Assembly (NCBI GenBank): GCA_900770295.1
Contig: CAAGJQ010000146.1
Location: 1-62,213 of the forward strand
Origin: an uncultured Oscillibacter sp.
GTDB taxonomy: Bacteria; Bacillota; Clostridia; Oscillospirales; Oscillospiraceae
Length of the DNA stretch: 62,213 nucleotides
Direction: 5' to 3'
The notes beneath the pieces were generated by a model that did no database searches, was not told the DNA's origin, and saw only the letters and a program-made list of their open reading frames with translations. The position numbers were made by a program, and so were the translations under genes. Below, piece by piece: positions 41,581 through 49,047 of this stretch (positions are counted from its first letter, which is position 1; each line of letters opens with the position of its first letter).

Positions 41581-42007
41581 ATACGAGCTCCATTTTCGCC
41601 AGTTTCATTTCAGAATCCCGACCAACAAGTTGAACATGAATGGTTCCTTTTGCGCGCCGGGCTTCCACTAGAATCGGGTAGACACCGTTTTCCCGGATGT
41701 TCACCGTAAACGCAGTGGTTTCTTTTCCGTTCCCACGGTAAATGGTGGTCCCGTCCGGCGCTTTGATCTCCATGTACAGTTCGCCCTTCCCTGTTTCAAA
41801 CCGGATTTGAAGAACGTCCCCCTTGCGCAGCTCCAGAGTATGTAAATCCGTTCCGTTCATCTTCTCAATGTCCAGCAAATAGGCATCCGGGTTTTTAACA
41901 CGGCTGCCGGAAAATCCCTCCTGATTGGAACAGGACAGAAACACGGCAATCCCTGCAAGAACCAGCAGGGAAAGCACGATCAAAACAGCTTGATTTCTTT
42001 TCGCCAT
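41540..42007 (-). CDS. Membrane-anchored protein with a beta-sandwich-like domain, unknown function
   Basis: A 155-residue protein. The N-terminal hydrophobic segment (residues 7-25) ends FLSCSNQ, which could be a poor lipobox or a simple anchor. The outer part has alternating beta strands (LELRKGDVLQIRFETGKGELYMEIKA and NGVYPILVEARRAKGTIHVQLV) resembling small exported beta-sandwich domains. I do not recognise the family. It lies between a 58-residue membrane protein and the GNAT gene. Confidence 0.6.
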   Translation of the reverse strand: MAKRNQAVLIVLSLLVLAGIAVFLSCSNQEGFSGSRVKNPDAYLLDIEKMNGTDLHTLELRKGDVLQIRFETGKGELYMEIKAPDGTTIYRGNGKETTAFTVNIRENGVYPILVEARRAKGTIHVQLVGRDSEMKLAKMELVYGNSETAQISKRG

Positions 42008-42075
42008 GGTTTTCAGCCCGAGTCCCCTTTCTGGTACAGGTGCCGATGGCAGGGTAATCTGTGCGGCGGGTTCCG

Positions 42076-42252
42076 TTACCGTTTTTCCAGCAGGGCTACA
42101 CCCGCGCAGGCAAGGCCGATCCCCAGCAGGGTAACAGCGGTTTGCACTTCCAGACTTCCCAGGCGGGACAGCACCACAACGGCAACACCCATGGCCAGTG
42201 TCACGGCCTTGAAAATATCAACGATGATCTCGTGAATCGACTTCTTTTCCAT
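42076..42252 (-). CDS. 58-residue small membrane protein
   Basis: A short frame starting ATGGAAAAGAAG with GGGAG ten bases upstream. It has two hydrophobic helices (about 15-30 and 36-53) around a polar turn RLGSLEVQT, and a basic end, LLEKR. It is the first gene of the minus-strand unit that continues with the anchored protein, GNAT and membrane genes. No family is recognised. Ribosome site, strand, membrane character and position support it as real. Confidence 0.6.
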   Translation of the reverse strand: MEKKSIHEIIVDIFKAVTLAMGVAVVVLSRLGSLEVQTAVTLLGIGLACAGVALLEKR

Positions 42253-42374
42253 AGCTTCTTTCTCCCTGAATCATTGCGTATTTCGATTGATTTCCAGCTT
42301 ACATCCTATATTTTACAGAAGTATTTCCGCTGCATATAGGTACTTTTTGTGTGCGTATGTGTCTATTTTATATA

Positions 42375-42392
42375 CTACCTATCGTTCAGTAG
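42375..42392 (-). promoter_or_regulatory. TetR-type operator copy 1, upstream of the small membrane-protein unit
   Basis: CTACCTATCGTTCAGTAG is an 18-base inverted repeat that differs at one position from copy 2 at 43287. On the minus strand it is followed directly by TATATAAAAT, a -10-like run; the matching -35 is poor. It should control the genes from 42252 downward. Confidence 0.6.
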
Positions 42393-42410
42393 GATTGGTT
42401 TCAAATGAAA

Positions 42411-42438
42411 GCGGCCATGTCCGAGCGGACACAGCCGC
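42411..42438 (-). terminator. Terminator of the YoaP-like acetyltransferase gene
   Basis: Arms 42411-42422 and 42427-42438 (12 bp, two G-U pairs) have a 4-nt loop; TTTCATTT follows on the minus strand. It is 40 bases past the stop. Confidence 0.6.
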
Positions 42439-42477
42439 AGTGCATTCATAACCCGAAGGGAAGTACTGCCCAAGCGG

Positions 42478-43224
42478 TCAGAGTTCCACTCCCGCGAGAG
42501 CCAGAAACTTCTTGTCCGATTGAATCCCTTGGGTCAGGAACGTTCCATCCCGGAACAGGGCGTATGTGGTGATCGGGGCAGGCATATTCTGCGCAGTTTC
42601 CTTGTCGGTAATATGGATCACTTTTAACGGAATATGGTGCTCCTTGGCCGCGTCTTCCACTCTTGGCACCCAATAATAGGTATACGGGCATTGGTCGGTG
42701 TAGTAGAGCACAAACCCATCTTCCTCCGCTTTGGGATGCCTGGCACAGTCCTTGAACTTCGGAGGTGCTGCTTCCGGGTCAAGGGGCAGGTACATGAGCG
42801 TGATTCCGGTTTCCGAGGTGTCCGAGACGGAAAATCCCTTGTAAGCCAGGTACTTGGGGTCGGAGAGAAACTCTTTTTTTCTCTTTTCAGAGGAGAGAAT
42901 ACAAAGTCCTTTCTTCCCCTGCGCTCTGGCATCACGGATACATTCATCCAGCAGGTCGTTGGAATAGCCATGGCCTTTTAAGGAACCGGAGACCCACAGG
43001 CAGTTGACATAGAGGTACCCCTCCGCTATGATCGGCACCCATGCGTTCTCGGCGGGGATATACTCAATGAAGCACTTCCCCCGTTCTTCGCTCCGGTAAA
43101 AGACAAGTCCCTCATCAAAGCGCTGTTTGAGCCATTCCTTTTTCACAATGCTCTGCTTGTTGGACATGGCGCAGCAGATGTGCTCCTTGTCAATATTGTC
43201 CTTCGTAATCCTGATGTAGTTCAT
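42478..43224 (-). CDS. YoaP-like N-acetyltransferase (GNAT plus YoaP domain)
   Basis: A 248-residue protein. The N-terminal GNAT-like half has GYLYVNCLWVSGSLKGHGYSNDLLDECIRDARAQGKKGLCILSSEKRKK, with the acetyl-CoA loop around GSLKGHGYS. The C-terminal part has YTDQCPYTYYWVPRVEDAAKEHHIPLKVIHI and ALFRDGTFLTQGI, which matches the thioredoxin-like YoaP domain. The ATG at 43224 follows GGGGGAAA. It is monocistronic between an operator-containing promoter and a terminator. Physiological substrate unknown. Confidence 0.82.
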   Translation of the reverse strand: MNYIRITKDNIDKEHICCAMSNKQSIVKKEWLKQRFDEGLVFYRSEERGKCFIEYIPAENAWVPIIAEGYLYVNCLWVSGSLKGHGYSNDLLDECIRDARAQGKKGLCILSSEKRKKEFLSDPKYLAYKGFSVSDTSETGITLMYLPLDPEAAPPKFKDCARHPKAEEDGFVLYYTDQCPYTYYWVPRVEDAAKEHHIPLKVIHITDKETAQNMPAPITTYALFRDGTFLTQGIQSDKKFLALAGVEL

Positions 43225-43279
43225 TGCAGCATTTCCCCCATCCGGTCCGTTTGCTGTGATTGAGCTATCGTGCATCACC

Positions 43280-43308
43280 ATTATAGCTACCTATCGTTCG
43301 GTAGTCAA
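43280..43308 (-). promoter_or_regulatory. Sigma-A promoter with TetR-type operator filling the spacer
   Basis: On the minus strand TTGACT (43303-43308) and TATAAT (43280-43285) are 17 bases apart. The 18-base inverted repeat CTACCTATCGTTCGGTAG (43287-43304) occupies almost exactly that spacer. Binding there would block polymerase directly. A near-identical repeat lies at 42375. Confidence 0.85.
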
Positions 43309-43405
43309 GGAAAATAAGGCTGTTACGAGACTCTGAATCAAGTTTCTGTCGTTTATGACTGTTACCACTCGTTTGGACTATATTCATCACACACTATAAG
43401 CAAAG

Positions 43406-43441
43406 AAAAAGTCCTGATTTCTAACGAAATCAGGACTTTTT
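43406..43441. terminator. Bidirectional terminator downstream of the tRNA remnant
   Basis: Perfect 15-bp arms (AAAAAGTCCTGATTT at 43406-43420; complement at 43427-43441) have a 6-nt loop. It lies directly after the tRNA 3' end on the minus strand, as the native tRNA terminator would. A related hairpin is at 51327. Confidence 0.85.
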
Positions 43442-43489
43442 ATGGTTGCGGGGGCAGGACTTGAACCTACGACCTCCGGGTTATGAGCT
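43442..43489 (-). tRNA. 3' half of initiator tRNA-Met (attachment-site remnant)
   Basis: On the minus strand the sequence from the anticodon region CTCATAACCC through GGAGGTCGTAGGTTCAAGTC to CCTGCCCCCGCAACCA matches the 3' half of bacterial initiator tRNA (anticodon CAU, T-arm GTTCAAGTC, encoded CCA). The 5' half is absent: the sequence before it (CCTTGGCCGCAG on the minus strand) cannot form the D-arm or acceptor stem. This is what integration into a tRNA gene leaves at one end of an element. It should not be counted as a working tRNA. Confidence 0.88.
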
Positions 43490-43618
43490 GCGGCCAAGGC
43501 TGCTGTCGGCTGCTTTTGAGACCTTTTCGGGCCTATTTGGTCAAAATTGTATGCTGTCCGCTCCGTTGTTTCCGTTGTCTACTGCCTGCTCCGATTCCAG
43601 TCTGGGTCACGGTTTGGG
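43490..43618. other. Short gap between tRNA remnant and hepT
   Basis: On the minus strand one frame reads TQTVTQTGIGAGSRQRKQRSGQ and then stops before the tRNA remnant. This resembles the basic tail of a tyrosine recombinase, possibly the leftover of the integrase that used this site. The evidence is weak. Confidence 0.25.
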
Positions 43619-43954
43619 TCAAGCCGACAGAATATCCTCACAGGCGGATTTCAGGGCGGGAATATCATGGTTCAGCGTATCCCACACAGAGGGAATGTCG
43701 ATAGCGCCGTAGGCGTGGACATAAAAATTTCGGGTGTCCTTTATGACACGCCAAGGAATGGCGGGATTTTGCCGCTTGACCTCATCGGAGAGTTGGGCAA
43801 CCAGCTCCCCAATTTGAACAACGCACATACAGCAGGCGTCTTGAAAAAGATAGTCGCTCTCAAAAGCTGTGAAATCATGGTGATACCGCTCCAGATTGTC
43901 CGCGATCCGCTGGCAGTACACAGTGATTTTCTGGAGGATGACTCGATCACGCAT
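43619..43954 (-). CDS. hepT: HepT-type toxin (DUF86, HEPN ribonuclease fold)
   Basis: A 111-residue HEPN-domain protein. The catalytic motif R-x4-H-x-Y is present as RNFYVHAY, followed by DIPSVWDTLNHDIPAL. The first half (LQKITVYCQRIADNLERY) and the mid-helix VVQIGELVAQLSDEVK match HepT proteins. In HepT/MntA modules the HEPN toxin is inactivated when the partner nucleotidyltransferase AMPylates the active-site tyrosine. It overlaps the mntA stop by 8 bases. Placed right beside the attachment-site scar, it may stabilise the element. Confidence 0.88.
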   Translation of the reverse strand: MRDRVILQKITVYCQRIADNLERYHHDFTAFESDYLFQDACCMCVVQIGELVAQLSDEVKRQNPAIPWRVIKDTRNFYVHAYGAIDIPSVWDTLNHDIPALKSACEDILSA

Positions 43955-44246
43955 TTCGATAAAGCAGCACCTCGTCTTTCTTAATCATATCCAGAAAGGC
44001 ATGGTCGGAGGATTCGCTGGTGACCAGATCCACAGGCAGTTTCAGGGCATCCTCCACAGCCAGCCGGAAACCGCACAACTGAAACAGAGAGCGAAGCTGG
44101 CCCTTTTCAATTTTCAGATCCACGTCACTGTCGGCGGACGCAGTCCCTCTGGAATAAGAACCGAACAGCGACACGCTTTTTACGCCGTGCTGCTGGGCAA
44201 TCGGTGAAATAATGCGCCGAAGTTCTTCAATGCTGTATGGAGCCAT
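43947..44246 (-). CDS. mntA: MntA-type antitoxin (minimal nucleotidyltransferase)
   Basis: A 99-residue protein with the nucleotidyltransferase signature GSYSRGTASADSDVDL, the GSx10DxD motif of MNT antitoxins. It transfers AMP to HepT and so neutralises it. The ATG at 44246 follows AAGGTGG; the longer frame has no ribosome site. It is translated first, then hepT with an 8-base overlap, the normal order for this module. Confidence 0.88.
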   Translation of the reverse strand: MAPYSIEELRRIISPIAQQHGVKSVSLFGSYSRGTASADSDVDLKIEKGQLRSLFQLCGFRLAVEDALKLPVDLVTSESSDHAFLDMIKKDEVLLYRNA

Positions 44247-44331
44247 AAAACCACCTTCTTTCTCAATTTCAGTATACCATAAAGATGGCGGAAATAAAAG
44301 GGGGTTCTGCGCCACGCTCTCCTCAACAAGG

Positions 44332-45039
44332 TTACTCTACATTCTCAGCGATCCGAATCATAGTGTCATGATCCAGAACACTCTGGAGCCGGAAGTTGAC
44401 GCCATTCTCTGTCCATACCAGAGTATTCACGTCTTTTGAGTGGATGCCGGGTACAGTCCCACTGATGACACTGGCTCCACCCGCGCTGGTGGAATGACCC
44501 TCCACAGGCTTTCCGTTGACGGTCATGGCTCCCTCGTCCTCATGCGGCTCTGACGCCGCCCAGAATTGGGCTTTGGTACCGCCCACGGTCACAGCCTCCG
44601 GCGTGCCGCCCGGCACTGCCACGGGGCTGGCGCTGTACAGCCATGCCATCCCCACGCCGTCCTTCAGCCACGTCTCGTACCCAGTGTCAGCAATGGAATA
44701 GTGATCCAGCTGAGCATAGCCCTTCGGAAGCCACCCCATGGTGTAATCGTCCACGTCCGCTGTGCAGAGTGTTATTCCTTCCGCCATCTCTGTCAGCAGT
44801 TCCTGTGAAACATCAGTACCTCGCAAGAAGAAAAGAATGCCGTCCCGATTCTCCCAGGCCAAAAGACTGGATTTCCCATCCTGATAATAGTCCGCCTCAT
44901 AGCCCTGGACCGTCAGCTTTTGGCTGTTTTTCACAGCGTCCTCGCTGTTCATCTGCCTGGCAAGGCTCCATCCATCTGGCAGCATTCCGGGCCGCCAGGA
45001 GGGCGGCGCGTCGTAGGGAAATGCAACGACATCCCCCAT
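44332..45039 (-). CDS. DUF4367-like domain protein, probably N-terminally truncated
   Basis: A 235-residue frame with segments like the DUF4367 domain found at the C-terminus of some Firmicutes anti-sigma proteins: LLAWENRDGILFFLRG, then MGWLPKGYAQLDHYSIADTGYETWLKDG, and NTLVWTENGVNFRLQS near the end. No signal peptide, membrane helix or zinc-finger precedes it, and no ribosome site lies before the ATG; an in-frame stop is two codons upstream. It is therefore likely the outer half of a larger protein cut by recombination. It follows the beta-helix lipoprotein gene by 48 bases. Confidence 0.6.
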   Translation of the reverse strand: MGDVVAFPYDAPPSWRPGMLPDGWSLARQMNSEDAVKNSQKLTVQGYEADYYQDGKSSLLAWENRDGILFFLRGTDVSQELLTEMAEGITLCTADVDDYTMGWLPKGYAQLDHYSIADTGYETWLKDGVGMAWLYSASPVAVPGGTPEAVTVGGTKAQFWAASEPHEDEGAMTVNGKPVEGHSTSAGGASVISGTVPGIHSKDVNTLVWTENGVNFRLQSVLDHDTMIRIAENVE

Positions 45040-45087
45040 CTTTTATTGAATAGTTCAGATGTCTCCCGTATCTTACGCAGAGGAGTC

Positions 45088-47451
45088 TCAGTCCTCAAAA
45101 GAGACGATCTTGGCGTTCTCATCCTGAATCCAGCTCTTGATTGCTTCCTCCGGGTCCAGATAGAATTCCGGCGAATTGCGGTATTCCGGCGAGTAGTCCG
45201 TTTTCGCCAGCCAGATCATGCCGGGGAGCTGGGCGTAGGTGTTGCCGTTATATATATGGGAGTATTCCTCCGTATAGCCCCCGATGTAAATCAGCTTATT
45301 GGCAGAAAACGCAAAGGTGTTTCCGCTGATGGAGACAGTGCCATCGTGGGGATTCAGCTGCTCCGAGGTAGCGAAAGCATGGCTGTCCATCAAATGGTAC
45401 CCGAATGCCATCTCCGGATTCGTCTGTCCCCGGTTCCGTTGATCGTTGATGTTCAGATAGCTGTAATACTCCTCGAAGCCGGAGTAGAGCACCATGTTGT
45501 CCCGGAACTGGACCTCGCTGAAAATGTGCGATTCCTCCAGCTCCCGGTTCCAGTTGATCAGCAGCATCCCCATGACGCAGTATTCCATCAGGTTCCCCTC
45601 GTAGAGATTGTCGCAGCAGGGGTCCATATCCCCGGAGAACGTCTCCAGGGCGGAAGCCTCCTGGAAGCAGTGGTGGCAGTAGTTATTGCGGACCCGGTCA
45701 TGGGCGCCGCCGCCGGTGTTGCAGCTGCCGCCGTCCATAAAGACATAGGGCGGCTCAGGCGGCTCGTCCTCCCCCTGGGGGGCTTGGCCGGTGATGTCGT
45801 GGTACCAGTCGGGAATATCCGTGTAATAGTTGACGAAGCCGCCGATCCAGCCCCACTCACAGTTCTGGAAATACACATAGTCGGTGGAAACGCCGTCCCA
45901 GTACCCGCCGCAGAGCGGTTTCCCGTATGCCATGTGCAGGTTGTCCACCGTGATATGATCCGACATCCCGTCTCCCAGGGCATAGGCGCAGGAGAACTCA
46001 AGGGAGGAGTAGACCTCGCCGGGGTTCCCCGCGTCACAGCGGAGGTACAGCGGCCCCTCCAGCAGCAGGTCAATGCCGTTCTCGTGTCCCGCCAGGAACA
46101 TATGGCCGGGGTCATAGGGCTCCGCCTCATAGGGCAAACGGGTGAAAAACTCCATGTCTGCCAGTTGTTCCTCCACCACATAGGGCTTGGAGAAGTCCAG
46201 AATGTCTACATATTCCGTCCCCGTCCAGTAGGGGGTGCTCCGCTGGGCGTAGGTCTCCCCGTCGTTCATGACGATAACGGCGGTGTCCGGCATCTCCCGG
46301 TGGAACTGCCAGATTTTCTCCCCGCCGGGTCCCTCAAAGTACAGCGTCCACTTCTCCGCTCCCGCGCCGTTTTCCGGGGAGCCGTATAGCCGGGGCTTCT
46401 CCCCCTGGCCGTAGGCGGATATGGTCAGGCCCTCCGTGTTCCGTACGTTGTCTGGCAGCATCGCCTCCCGCCAGAGGCCGCCCCGCTCAAAGAAGATGGC
46501 GTCCCCGAACTGAAACTTCACGTCCCGCAGGCGACCCAGGGTGGCCCAGGCCGTCTCCGGGGAGCGGCCATCCTGATGGTCGTCTCCGCTGTTGGAGAGG
46601 TAATAGGCGGTTCCGGTATAGGTCTCGCCCTGAATGTAGGTATCAGATTTGACGATCTTCGTCTCACTGTTCAGGATCTCCTGCTTCCGGGCCTCAGCGG
46701 CGGCGATGATTTCTTGAGCCTCCGGTGTCTTTTTGACCTCATCAAGCTTGGCGCAGGCGTAGGCAAAGGCCGCGTCCTCGTCGGATTCGTAGAGCCGGGT
46801 GACGGCGGTGCCCGCCATGCGAAGAGTGAAATCGTAATCCAGATGTGCCGCGCCGTCCACATAATCGATCAACGGTTGCCCCGTGACAGAGGACACCCGT
46901 CTCGCGAAGGAGAACTCATAGGAGGGCCAGAGATAATCCTCGGTGTTCATCCCCTCTTCCAGATCAAAGGGTCTTTCCCAGTCAAAGGGATAGTCAAATG
47001 TACACTCATTGCCGTCGTAATCCTGGCTTGGGTAGCGTGAACTATTTATATAGTCCCGCCCGATGGCCTGGGCCGCGAACATGAGGCCAATCATGCCGCT
47101 GTCCCGCTTAAGGGCGGTGTCCGGTACATCCGCTGTGAGCTCCATCCAGCCGGGATAGGCGCTCTCGTCGCACTGGCGGACCATATTGCCCAGCATTTCG
47201 CAGAACATCGGCCAGGTAACCACGGTCCCATCCGGGTCGGCGTCGGCCAGGCTGTCGGGCACAAAGCCATACCAGATGGCTCGCTGATATTCGTCAGAGG
47301 GGATCGTATCAAACAGCGGTGTGACAGAACTCCCCGGAACGCTGGATGGTTCCGTCTGATTTGACTGCGGCTGTTTCTCGCCGCAGCCAGAAAGCAGACT
47401 TGCCAGCAAGACAAAACAGGAAAAAATACTTAGCCATGTTTTTCGTTTCAT
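45088..47451 (-). CDS. Large exported right-handed beta-helix lipoprotein
   Basis: A 787-residue lipoprotein (lipobox LASLLSGC). After a Ser/Pro-rich linker, residues about 45-240 form an alpha-rich region loosely like SLH or dockerin domains (DTIPSDEYQRAIWYGFVPDSLADADPDG). A coiled segment follows (IIAAAEARKQEIL). From about 275 onward it is a parallel beta-helix of the pectate-lyase-like class, beginning GTAYYLSNSGDDHQDGRSPETAWATL and FGDAIFFERGGLWREA, with turns such as VRNNYCHHC and YEGNLMEYCVMGML. Likely role: binding or cleaving a surface or host polysaccharide. AAGGAGG precedes the start. A shorter paralogue lies at 51424. Confidence 0.8.
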   Translation of the reverse strand: MKRKTWLSIFSCFVLLASLLSGCGEKQPQSNQTEPSSVPGSSVTPLFDTIPSDEYQRAIWYGFVPDSLADADPDGTVVTWPMFCEMLGNMVRQCDESAYPGWMELTADVPDTALKRDSGMIGLMFAAQAIGRDYINSSRYPSQDYDGNECTFDYPFDWERPFDLEEGMNTEDYLWPSYEFSFARRVSSVTGQPLIDYVDGAAHLDYDFTLRMAGTAVTRLYESDEDAAFAYACAKLDEVKKTPEAQEIIAAAEARKQEILNSETKIVKSDTYIQGETYTGTAYYLSNSGDDHQDGRSPETAWATLGRLRDVKFQFGDAIFFERGGLWREAMLPDNVRNTEGLTISAYGQGEKPRLYGSPENGAGAEKWTLYFEGPGGEKIWQFHREMPDTAVIVMNDGETYAQRSTPYWTGTEYVDILDFSKPYVVEEQLADMEFFTRLPYEAEPYDPGHMFLAGHENGIDLLLEGPLYLRCDAGNPGEVYSSLEFSCAYALGDGMSDHITVDNLHMAYGKPLCGGYWDGVSTDYVYFQNCEWGWIGGFVNYYTDIPDWYHDITGQAPQGEDEPPEPPYVFMDGGSCNTGGGAHDRVRNNYCHHCFQEASALETFSGDMDPCCDNLYEGNLMEYCVMGMLLINWNRELEESHIFSEVQFRDNMVLYSGFEEYYSYLNINDQRNRGQTNPEMAFGYHLMDSHAFATSEQLNPHDGTVSISGNTFAFSANKLIYIGGYTEEYSHIYNGNTYAQLPGMIWLAKTDYSPEYRNSPEFYLDPEEAIKSWIQDENAKIVSFED

Positions 47452-47486
47452 AAAAGCCTCCTTAAATTTGTGACTTTATTGTTTAT

Positions 47487-47515
47487 ATTATAATAAACAA
47501 AATCCTCACCGACAA
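47487..47515 (-). promoter_or_regulatory. Promoter of the large beta-helix lipoprotein gene
   Basis: TTGTCG (47510-47515 complement) is 17 bases from TATAAT (47487-47492 complement). The -10 sits inside the inverted repeat TGTTTAT...ATAAACA (47480-47499), a possible operator. Confidence 0.75.
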
Positions 47516-47522
47516 GTATAAT

Positions 47523-47552
47523 CAGGAGGGTACTCCCAGGAGCACCCTCCTG
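47523..47552. repeat. Inverted repeat upstream of the lipoprotein promoter
   Basis: CAGGAGGGT (47523-47531) and ACCCTCCTG (47544-47552) form 9-bp arms with a 12-nt loop. No T-tract follows. Confidence 0.5.
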
Positions 47553-47642
47553 TTGCCCATTACCTCGCTCCCCGGTTGAACTTTTGACACCATATACCGA
47601 CATGGCAAATAATCGCACATAGGATTTCTATGCTCATATTGT

Positions 47643-47683
47643 AAAAAGTACCCACCCCATCAAAAATGAGGTAGGTACTTTTT
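47643..47683. terminator. Bidirectional terminator-like hairpin
   Basis: Outer arms AAAAAGTACC (47643-47652) and GGTACTTTTT (47674-47683), with a paired inner section, fit a terminator on either strand. No gene ends nearby, so it may be what is left of a lost gene. Confidence 0.65.
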
Positions 47684-48741
47684 CAGGTGCGCTTAGAGGC
47701 TTAGCTTAATGACATGATGCCGGGGGCAAAAGGACGTTTTTGATTTTGAAATGTTAACATGCACAAAAATGGTGCGAGATGCAGTCTCCAATACCAGCCA
47801 AAGCAGGTAAAAAGGCAGAGGGCCCCTCCAAAAATTGATACGCTGTAACAAAGAAATAGCGCACGTACCAGGAAAGAACGCAACGCACGGCGATTCGCTC
47901 CTTGTTTGACACTGTAAGCCGTTGTGTGCCCTCGGAGGGGGATGGTGGCACCCGTACACCTTCAAGCCACTGCCGAAGCAGTGTGAGCGGTTTGTGGGAG
48001 AAGCCCTCCTGCCGGTAAAAAATACCTCAGAGCCATGACTCCGCCCGCAATAGATGGAGTACCCCCTCTTCACCAGATAGTGAGGAATATATCAACAAGA
48101 CGAAGAATCACAAGGAAAAGCGTGGATTGTCAGGAGCAGCGGGAAGCGACACTGACCAGGACTGAGGGGCAGATTTGTGCCACTTTCCGAAGACTCACGA
48201 GGGACGAAAAGAAAAGCAGGATAAAGAACAGGCGTCAAGCACGACGCCCTGTTCGGTCACTTCTGCCCGCAGTGCGGGCAGTTACGGGAGTTTTCAGGGA
48301 GTTCCAAAGTGGGGTCAAAATCGCAGAGGTGATATCACTTCTGCGGTCGTCTTCCCCGAGAGCTTACTCCCATAAGAAAATAATGGGGGTCATGCCCGAT
48401 ATAGACGCGGATTTCGAGGGAAAAGGGGAATTTATCAGCCACCTGACACCGAGCGGCCTTTCAGCCCATCCAGTCCCTATCAGCAGGGAGATCCGAATTC
48501 ATATCCGATGGAGGCACTCAAGAATTGCGTCACAGTAAACAAAGAATAGGAGCTTTTCTGCCCACAGCATTTGTGCCACCCTCCCTGCAACAGATGGGGA
48601 GGAAATATATCAACAATACGGAAATAACAAGGTTCACTCACGCACCGACGGAACTCTTAACTTTCTGATAACTCTGCCCGGTTGGGATGGCTATTAAGGT
48701 CGGGGGATGGTATTGTATGTCGCTGACAAGGAGGCGATACG
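47684..48741. other. Gene-free kilobase upstream of the integrase unit, with direct repeats and coding remnants
   Basis: Frames of 126 residues (minus, 47693-48073) and 167 residues (plus, 48035-48538) show no ribosome site or family pattern and I do not call them. Two related 45-base blocks lie at 48071-48115 and 48588-48632, sharing TATATCAACAA and ending ACAAGG. A short zinc-ribbon-like stretch (FGHFCPQCGQLREF) is encoded near 48255-48300 without a start codon. The region looks like degraded coding DNA mixed with element control sequence. Confidence 0.45.
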
Positions 48742-49047
48742 ATGTACGAATACATGAGAGGACTGCACCAGCAATTCTTCAAGGAACCGGACTTCCCGGC
48801 ACTGCGGCAGGAACTTAATGAGCTCCACCAGGAACTAACGGTGGACAGGACCAAGGATGAGCGCCGCAGGCTGCTGAAACTGGTAGACCTGGAAACAGAG
48901 CTGCGGGACGAAACCGCCCTCGCCAGCTTCGCAGCAGGTTTTCGTCTGGCTGGGGGGATCATTGCGGAACTGAGTGAAGAGCCGCCCTACTCCTTCGCCG
49001 AGGAAGAGGAACACCGAATGGGACAGCAGCAGAGGAGGGCTGACTGA
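48742..49047 (+). CDS. Small helical protein preceding the integrase (DUF6809-like)
   Basis: A 101-residue mostly helical, charged protein: LRQELNELHQELTVDRTKDERRRLLKLVDLETELRDETALASFAAGFRLAGGIIAEL. The closing GFRLAGGIIAEL pattern resembles the DUF6809 small proteins of Clostridia mobile elements; that link is from memory and tentative. AAGGAGG precedes the ATG. Its stop overlaps the integrase start by one base (TGATG), so the two are co-translated. A role in excision control is plausible from position only. Confidence 0.65.
   Translation: MYEYMRGLHQQFFKEPDFPALRQELNELHQELTVDRTKDERRRLLKLVDLETELRDETALASFAAGFRLAGGIIAELSEEPPYSFAEEEEHRMGQQQRRAD

Noticed and set aside
43442..43489. Functional tRNA-Met gene
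   Set aside because: Only the anticodon-to-CCA half is present; the 5' acceptor strand and D-arm are missing.
43446..43712. Plus-strand frame beginning MRGQDLNLRPPGYEL
   Set aside because: This well-known spurious peptide is the complement of a tRNA 3' end; here it reads across the tRNA-fMet remnant.
47693..48538. Frames of 126 residues (minus) and 167 residues (plus) before the integrase unit
   Set aside because: No ribosome site, no signal or domain, and they overlap hairpins and direct repeats; treated as non-coding or decayed sequence.
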